A stretch of DNA of 64,000 nt from Trichobilharzia szidati. Lineage: Eukaryota > Platyhelminthes > Trematoda > Strigeidida > Schistosomatidae. The first letter of the stretch is position 1, and each line of letters opens with the position of its first letter. The notes beneath the pieces are model-generated. The model made no database searches. It saw nothing but the letters and a program-made list of their open reading frames with translations, and was not told the origin of the DNA. Shown here piece after piece: positions 57,150 through 64,000 of this stretch. Both the position numbers and the translations under genes were made by a program. The DNA lies in assembly GCA_944472155.2 (NCBI GenBank), contig OX235271.1, positions 44,775,991 to 44,839,990 on the forward strand. Direction: 5' to 3'.

Positions 57150-58375
57150 CTCCATATTAGATAAGTTTATTCTAAATATCTCACAGTGATGCAGTATTGA
57201 CAACTGGATGACAAGGTTTCCAGCATAAATTATCGCCACTCAAAATCATATCAATTGTAGTCACATGGTTTCAAAATCTGTCTTATATATTTTTTCTCTC
57301 TATTCTGTCTCTCCAACTTTCCTCTGTTGTTTGTTGCCACTTTCCGTATCTCGGGTAAAGGCGGCGTTGCGTCATTCCGATTACATGTGTGCGGTGTTGA
57401 ATCGATAAACAGAGATTCAGTGCTTAGCCTCTCTCTCTCTCCACCTATCCATGTTACTTTCTAATACTCTCACCCTGTCCCACTTTGCTTTGTAATCATA
57501 TTCAAGGGAAACCTATGCAATGGCTGAGTTTTCTTCTGGGTTATTTAACTTAGTAGTGTCAATTATTGTAGGTCTGGCTAAATGCTTTTTGTTCCAATAA
57601 TCTAGTTGACCCCGACCTACTAGTTTAAATGCCACCAGAAACCAACCAACTCTCTCAGAGATAAATTTGTTGGCATAAGGACCCAACACTTCCAATTAAG
57701 AAGAGTAAAATAATTTACCAAATACCATTTAATGACTGTGGGGGCAATTATTTAGGTGAAACTATTAGATCCCAGCGGCTGAATGGTCTGTGAGGTGGCC
57801 TTGCAACCAGAAGGTCCTGGGTTCGAAACCCGGAGTGTGTATACTGCCGATGATTCGCAAACTAGGATGATACGGCTGTCCAGTACTCCCTGGTTTTCAA
57901 TGGTCAGACTAGAATAATTGACCCCGCTAAGTTAAATAACCCGGAAGAAAACTCAGCCGTTGCATTGCTTTCACTTGAATGTGATCACAAAACAAATTGG
58001 GACAGGGAGAGAGTATTAGAAAGTAATATGGTTAGGTGGAGAGAGAGGGGAAGAAAGGCTAAGCACTGAAGCCAGTCTATCGATTCAACACCTCACACAT
58101 GTAATCGAAATGACACGACGCCGCCTTTACCCGAGATACGGAAAGTGGCAACAAACAACAGAGGGAAGTTGGAGAGACAGAATAGTGAGAAAAAATATAT
58201 AAGACAGATTTTGAAACCATGTGACTACAATTGATATGATTTTGAGTGGCGATAATTTATGCTGGAAACCTTGTCATCCAGTTGTCAATACTGCATCACT
58301 GTGAGATATTTAGAATAAACTTATCTAGTATGGAATTACATTCAACCACAGTGCCCAAGTTCAACACTTACATTA
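57150..58375 (+). mobile_element. Large fold-back PLE of the second clade, carrying a SINE-A
   Basis: Inverted arms of about 425 bases: 57153-57577 and 57900-58338. The right arm and centre are in plus orientation: GACTGTGGGGGCAATTATTTAGG (a DCGGNYLGE GIY-YIG-like motif) near 57730, then, after a SINE-A insertion at 57766-57897, RWRERG-type words and the terminus TGATATGATTTTGAGTGGC...CTGGAAACC...CACAGTGCCCAAGTTC. The left arm is an inverted copy of the 3' half. Confidence 0.8.
57766..57897 (+). mobile_element. SINE-A inserted in the PLE endonuclease region
   Basis: GATCCCAGCGGCTGAATGG head, GGGTTCGAAACCC B-box-like, a degenerate core (CTGCCGATGATTC...GATACGG), and a short tail. The PLE motif is interrupted after GGTGAAACTATTA and resumes at GTCAGACTAGAAT. 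Confidence 0.75.
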
Positions 58376-59248
58376 ATAAGTTGTTCATTCTAGTTTTCTA
58401 ATATGAAGGTATTATTCTAGATAAATTCCCTAATAAAAGAGGAAAGAAATGACAGACTCAAATAAGCATTACCAAGTATATTCTAAGTTTCATAATCTCT
58501 TTAATTGCTCACATGCACTAGACGTTCTAGAAAAAAAGTCTTTCCACTTAAATATTCGTACTGTTAACAGTTTACTGCAAAATATAATGAGTGTTGTACA
58601 AGAGTTATTACTTTATTACCAGTATTATTTTAGAAATTAAAGCTCTGTGGATCGTGTTGGTCACAACTATAGAGTGTTTAAGTACAACACCTGACTTGAA
58701 AAATTATTCATTGAAGCCTATTCGCTACGGTTTCGTTTCATAGAATACTAAATTACTCAAGTAAGGTTATGACACTGAGAGCCTAAAACCACAATAGTTT
58801 ATTATATGTAGTTCATTTGTCCAGTGCTAAATGCCTTCAGCTGAATTCATCGTTGTTCCTCAGTATAACTGTTAATATGGTTTTGTAAATGATGCAGGAA
58901 TGTGGACTCTGCTGTATACTCCAACGGCTCTCTAACCAATGTCAGCTCATGATGAAATCCTGTAATCGATTTTACAAATGTTTGTCACCAGGAATTGAAT
59001 ATTTCCACAAACATGTGATTATGTAACTATGATAAGTAAAACTAACTGCAGCGTCACTCCATAACATTCAATTTCCCATTTACTTCATCACATTGCACAA
59101 AGACTGAATATAAATTATCAATTTTTTGTTATAGTTTGATTAGTCTTGACTATTTGCAAGTATTTATCCTCATTTTGATTTGACACTAGTAACTAGTGTG
59201 ATGCATCTAGTTACTGGTGTCAAGTACAAATATCCACTACAGTCCCAC
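58376..59248. other. Intergenic, with a SINE-A tail remnant
   Basis: The only recognised item is TCTCTAACCAATGTCAGCTC...GATGAAATCCTG at about 58925-58965, the 3' end of SINE-A. Confidence 0.5.
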
Positions 59249-59249
59249 A

Positions 59250-59442
59250 GGAGGTCAATCGCGAGCCCGAATAGCTCAGTGGTAACGTCTCTGACTGCAG
59301 GCGGCACTTGGTGACGCCGGTTCGAATCTCAGACGGAACATGAGTTCCTTCAAGGTTGCAGATACGCCTTCCTGAAGAGTGCCAACTAGCAGCAAACCTA
59401 GGTCCAAGGCTTCCTGTCAATTACCTCCAACCATGTTTTTAT
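59250..59442 (+). mobile_element. SINE-D, full single copy
   Basis: Head GCCCGAATAGCTCAGTGG (a good A-box TAGCTCAGTGG), B-box GGTTCGAATCTC with normal spacing, body ATACGCCTTCCTGAAGAGTG, 3' end CAAGGCTTCCTGTC. The head is the most tRNA-like of the four SINE families here. It lacks a closed acceptor stem, so it is not a tRNA gene. Confidence 0.8.
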
Positions 59443-59754
59443 CTTCATTTTTAATTAATATATGATAAGCATACTGTCTTGAATCTATTTTCGCATCCTA
59501 TTTAATTCGATTAACACCTCAAGCGGGTTCAGTTGACCAAAAGTTGTAGGTGAATGTCCCTAATCATCGAAGTGAATGAACTTGAAGAAAACTGACTCTT
59601 TCCACAATGAATGACCTTTCTTTTCGTTATGTCCTAAAGAGTAACTCCATGTAAAATTGAACTGCACTGAACTTCATTGCAAGCATGAATGAAATCATAT
59701 ACACAATTATGAAAACCCATCATGTTTTACAAATGATAAAAAGAATGATATTTA

Positions 59755-59832
59755 TTTATTTTTTTATTTTTTATTTACAGCTTGATTCCACACCGTATTT
59801 TCAGTACAAGTGTGGAATTTTCAGCATGGATA
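59755..59832 (-). mobile_element. SINE-B, 3' end only
   Basis: TTTACAGCTTGATTCCACACC...GAATTTTCAGCATGGATAT, the tail half of SINE-B. The head is missing. Confidence 0.75.
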
Positions 59833-60365
59833 TATGATAACCTTGTTTTTTTAATGTGGCTATATATTCTAGAATGTTTATGCAATATAGTTGTTTTGTC
59901 TGATGTTAAGAAAGGTTTATGCATATTTTACAAAAGAGTTTATACGATAATCAGATATTTATGACACCACATAATCACAGACATGTGTAAAGCACTAAGT
60001 CTCCTGCATAGCATAAATTGAATGCCACTCACAGCTGATTTGGATACCAGCCTCATATAATAGTGAATAAATCCATCAAAATGGTTTATCTATTATTATT
60101 AAAAGGAAGCCATCTTTATTGTAAATGTTATAATCAGACAAAGTGAAGCGTTAGGTAGTAGGCTGGAGTGTAGCTTAACTATGACATATTCTGATTATCT
60201 TAACCAACCTACTTGTTGCTTCAAAATGAAAACTACCACTGGTACTATTTAGTTCTCGTTGTTTAATACCTGTTTCAAAGATATTTTCGATGACCATTTG
60301 ACAGTTTGCAAATTTCTCCTTGAAACTCAACAACTGCAGCACTCCTATACTGTTAGATGTGATAA
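59833..60365. other. Intergenic, no feature recognised
   Basis: AT-rich, no repeat family recognised. Confidence 0.35.
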
Positions 60366-60369
60366 TTAT

Positions 60370-61210
60370 TATTATTCCTTAGGGTTCCGAGGAGAACAAA
60401 GAGCTTCAGCGGCACATGTTCATTTCATGGTGTTCTCTGCGGCCCTTTTTGTTGGCTTAAAGGTCGATCATATGCTTCGGTCTCCCCCACACAATACCTC
60501 CTCAGTGCCTTCCTGGGAGGCCCAACTCGTCGCTTCCCATCCATGTTCCACTCGAGTTAGTGGCATGGGACATCACTCAGTGGTGTCCTCAGCAAGTATT
60601 CCATCCATCTTCATTTTATTCTACATATTCGTTAGGCAATAGGTTCTTGATCGGTTTGGTCCCAGAGTTTCATGTCACTAGTTCTTTCTGTCCATCTTAT
60701 CATTAGTATGAAGCCAGTGGTGGCAGATGTTGAGGAAATTTTGCAGTAGCCTGTTGAAACTGCTTTTTGTGATGCGTGCTCCAAGTCTGTGGACAATATC
60801 GGATCAGTGACATGACCTTGATGATGAAAATCCAAGTGTTGTTCCCTAGGTTGAGTGCGTCAGATTTCCAAACTCATTTCAGACTAATGAAAGTTTGATT
60901 AGCCTTTCCGATTCCGGCTGGTTTTTACCTCTTTATCCATGCTGTCACCTGTAGTTGAAACACCCCTTCCTGGATGAGTGAAAGAGAGAACTTCCTTCAA
61001 ATGCCACTCGTTGATATCCATTGATACTTGTTGTCGACAGTCAGTTATCTTCATCGCCTCCATTATGTATATACCCTTTGAAGTCCTGCTTTTACTGTCT
61101 GCTTCCTCTGCCAACTTTTTGGTTTTCGCACGTGAATCTTTGGGTCTGTGTCACATACGACATAAATCCTGATTGAAGCCCAGTTTTTCTACAGTCTTCT
61201 TGTTCATCTT
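60370..61210 (-). mobile_element. RTE LINE, 3' part, minus orientation
   Basis: The plus-strand left end, ATTATTATTCCTTAGGGTTCCGAG, is the tail complement. The minus-strand words IMEAMKIT, WHLKEVLSFTHPG and AEEADSKSRTSK follow the order of 8.9-9.1 kb. Broken by stops. Confidence 0.75.
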
Positions 61211-61214
61211 ATCT

Positions 61215-62320
61215 TTCAGCAGCAATATAAACTGTATTAGTTTGGGTTTCTTACTACCTAACTGAAAAATACTTTCAAATTTCAAGTATAATTATTCCCT
61301 TGTATTAGTGTTTCACTATTGTTAATGAGTCAAAAGATAAAATTCAACATATATTTCTACCTGTATGTCACAGTTAATGATAAACTGTAAAGAATGTCAA
61401 GAACTGGGCAGAAAAGAAAGTAATGAATAAAAGGTAGGCACCAGCTGTCTGTTTTACTTGACATTTTAATACAGTGTATCAAAAAGAAGTCTCAGATCCT
61501 TAAAACTCTTGTGCAGTTTCATTTTATAATTGAAATCAGTATACCTGTATTAAATTTTGACATCAAAACACAACCAATAATAAGAGAGACGCCATATTTG
61601 TTGCTGAAGGACGCGTGCAATACTGTAGCTCACAAAAAAGCAGCAATTTTGACAATAATTCATTCAGAGTACTCATTTCCTGTTATTATATTCTCATATA
61701 TAATTTCATTTCCTTCTTCAAGTGATATACTTATCATTATTTCAATAGTAATAATTAAGAGAGAACAATAAGCAAAAGCTTTCCGTTTCATTTCATCTCC
61801 AAATAATTATCTAACTGGACAGATGAAGTGTTTTTTACACGACTCATCATGCTATACAAACACTGGAATTAGTATATTTTTCAGTATTGAAAGGCATATT
61901 ACTCCCAACAACGATCTAGGCTCATATTTCAAATTTTTACTGTATTAATGCTTCTTTTTGTCAAAAATTATTATTTATTTATTCATTTATTTGTTTTCAT
62001 ACCTTATTCACTTCAAAACTGTTTCGAATAAACAAAATAATAATTGAGAAATTTTTCGATAAAACAATAGGAAGGAAATCTTCCATAGAAAAAAGAAAAT
62101 AATTCTTGTTCGTCACGAATGAGAAGTTATAGTTTTCTCAGCTTCAAAAACAATATAAAATATCTCCAAGGGTCGGCCGCTGTCCTTTTGTGTGTAAAAA
62201 TGTCTTCCTGTTATTGTACTATACTGCACAAATGAAAATTCAATTATCTCCAAATAGCTTAACATATCGTACTGAATGGTAATAAGTTACACTTCTATTT
62301 AGGTAGTGATTTATTTTCCG
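61215..62320. other. Intergenic, no feature recognised
   Basis: AT-rich. An 86-codon hydrophobic frame at 61511-61771 has no supporting signature. Confidence 0.4.
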
Positions 62321-62324
62321 AGCT

Positions 62325-62640
62325 TGATCACGGATTGATATCAGTTAGTAAACCACTAAATGTCAAGGAATCATCGGCAGAAAGCACTCACTGGGTTTCG
62401 AACCCAAAACCTTCCGGTTACAAGGCGAGCTCGTATACCGTTCAGCCACCGGGACCTAACTCAATGGCCCATGAATTCTTACTTCAGCAATTCCTGATTT
62501 TCGGGTGACCGCGAACCAATGTCACCGGTGAGGATTTCCATCCTCACTCCCAAATGAATGGACTTCACTGGTCATGACTTCTCACCATAACTCTAAGAAA
62601 CCCCATCCTTTAACAAGTCAACACCACTGTGCCATCGACA
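62325..62640 (-). mobile_element. SINE-A with 5' unit, minus orientation
   Basis: GGTTTCGAACCC B-box complement and CGTTCAGCCACCGGGACC A-box complement, then a 5' unit shared in reverse with 50640-50790. The hammerhead-like region is deleted. Confidence 0.75.
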
Positions 62641-62694
62641 CAGTCAGATTACTTTCAAGAGTTTATTTGTAAGGATTTTATGTTTTCGAGTTCG

Positions 62695-62815
62695 ATCACG
62701 GATTGATATCAGTTAGAGAACCATTGGTAGAACTAAGCATTCACCAGACTCGGTGGCTGAATGGTATACGAGCTTGCCTTGTAGCCAGAAGGTCCTGGGT
62801 TCGAAACCCAGTGAT
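62695..62815. mobile_element. SINE-A, partial inverted pair
   Basis: A short minus-orientation tail (GATATCAGTTAGAGAACC) joins directly to a plus-orientation head (CTCGGTGGCTGAATGG, GGGTTCGAAACCC). This is a small version of the head-to-head arrangement. Confidence 0.65.
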
Positions 62816-63455
62816 TTATTCGTTAATAAAATAATACGGTTTTTAGACATCATCTGTTGCTTCTATTCCCACCGGGTAAATGATTCAGAAGGGTAATGAG
62901 ATGAAAAACCGTTTACTAATAATGAGAGCAGTTGATTTCTGTCATGATTTATTACAGACAACATCTTTATAAGCAAAGCATTAAGAAGAAAACTGACTAT
63001 TCATTTTTCATATTGCCAAAGACAGTCTTAAGAAAACATTGAATTTTAAGCATTAAAACGTGGGAAAAATATTCCCTTATATAAATAAAACTGAATGAAA
63101 GAGAAATTACTTCCTTAGGATTTGAAGAAATGTCAATTTCATATTCCACTTACTGAGATTTCTTCACATTTCATGGTTATGATAGAATTCTGTATATATT
63201 AAATTTATTAAAATTAAACCAAGATCAAGTTGACCACACAACTGTACCAAATGATCTAAATCACTCATTGATAATTGGATTTTTTGCACAGTATTTGATA
63301 ACTTTTGTCATCTGGAACATTTTCCAATTCTAAAATATAAAGATAGGAGGTTTTACTTCATTTCTGTTAGAAGTTAGGTTTGTGGATTAATTAAATAAAT
63401 AATGAGGAGAGCTAAGAACTTTATGAATCGCTAAATTTATTTTTCAGTCTCTCGT
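62816..63455. other. Intergenic, no feature recognised
   Basis: AT-rich, nothing recognised. Confidence 0.35.
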
Positions 63456-63715
63456 GAAGTTGTGAGTCGGTGGTGCGTCTTTAGAATGTTCCCAAACCAT
63501 GTAAGTGGTCCAGGGTTTTATTCCACGTCGACTCACTCCCAAACCTAGCTTATCTGATAATAAGTCCGGTAAATGGGAAAGGCCTGGTGTGGACCTGGCA
63601 GTGTTATCCCTGAAAAGATAAAATCACCACTGCTGGAACTACAAAACTTAAGCCTGAAGCCCTATGTTCCACTGGGAAGGCAAAAGAACTAAATAAAATA
63701 ATAATTATTGTACCT
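63456..63715 (+). mobile_element. SINE-C, decayed, plus orientation
   Basis: Head GAGTCGGTGGTGCGTC, a degenerate body, and the tail CTGAAGCCCTATGTTCCACT followed by AATAAAATAATAATT. The tail is again of the RTE LINE type. Confidence 0.65.
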
Positions 63716-64000
63716 TTGATCTATGGAATAACATATGTGTCTTCACTTTATTATATAATAGCTGTTAACTGAAGGACCAACGTTTCTTTCTAATTGATAC
63801 TCTTAGGCGGTTAGTTCTTGCGTTCTACTGAACCTCTCACTCATCAAAGTAAATCCTCATCCAGTAGATTTTAAAGCTACAGGCACCATGTATATTTCAA
63901 CTTGTATGAAGTGATTTTTTTTATGGATAACTTTGGTTTGACATTGGTGTCTCTGAACCAAATCGCTTGACCCAATATTAGCATACATAATGTTGAAAGT
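63716..64000. other. Window edge, no feature recognised
   Basis: No gene or repeat recognised in the last 285 bases. Confidence 0.35.

Noticed and set aside
59270..59345. tRNA gene (A-box and B-box with near-normal spacing)
   Set aside because: No closed acceptor or anticodon stem, and the same head followed by the same body recurs at 53.0-53.4 kb, so it is a SINE.
61511..61771. 86-codon membrane-like protein
   Set aside because: Hydrophobic because of AT-rich codons; no start context or relatives seen in the window.
1..64000. LTR retrotransposon or endogenous virus
   Set aside because: No gag, protease, integrase, envelope or true LTR pair seen; all RT fragments are LINE or PLE type.
57150..64000. 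Further neurexin LNS exons upstream of exon 1
   Set aside because: All longer minus-strand frames there belong to RTE, PLE or SINE copies; no laminin-G strand pattern was found.

Overview
The window looks like nuclear DNA of a parasitic flatworm, most likely a blood fluke (Schistosoma or a close relative). It is AT-rich, holds one spliced gene with long introns, and is crowded with schistosome-type repeats: tRNA-headed SINEs with hammerhead-like cores (the Sm-alpha type), RTE-type LINE tails ending in AAT repeats, and many Penelope-like elements (PLEs) coding a GIY-YIG endonuclease. No bacterial features, CRISPR arrays, rRNA or functional tRNA genes were seen.

The one host gene I can assemble is on the minus strand, from 56958 down to 27489. 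Ten exons join with matching codon phases at all nine introns and give a 935-residue protein: signal peptide, laminin-G/LNS domain, EGF-like module, second LNS domain, one membrane span and a cytoplasmic tail of about 210 residues. Sequence features around the EGF, the second LNS and the juxtamembrane region resemble the last part of alpha-neurexin (LNS5-EGF3-LNS6-TM). The product is therefore a compact neurexin-like adhesion receptor, expected at the surface of neurons.

Layout. 1-27.3 kb is intergenic: a nearly full-length decayed RTE element (6.8-9.7 kb), a PLE cluster (18.1-25.2 kb) in which an RTE-like element sits inside a minus-strand PLE, and scattered SINEs. 27.3-57 kb is the neurexin-like gene; its introns carry a CR1-like LINE tail, RTE tails, PLE fragments and SINEs in both orientations. 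57-64 kb is upstream of the gene and again repeat-rich, with a large fold-back PLE at 57.1-58.4 kb.

The most unusual theme is inverted structure. PLE ends face each other at four loci, and SINEs sit head-to-head at about six. The PLE termini and SINEs also carry hammerhead-like cores. A further link is that one SINE family ends in the same 3' tail as the RTE LINE, which suggests that this LINE mobilises it.
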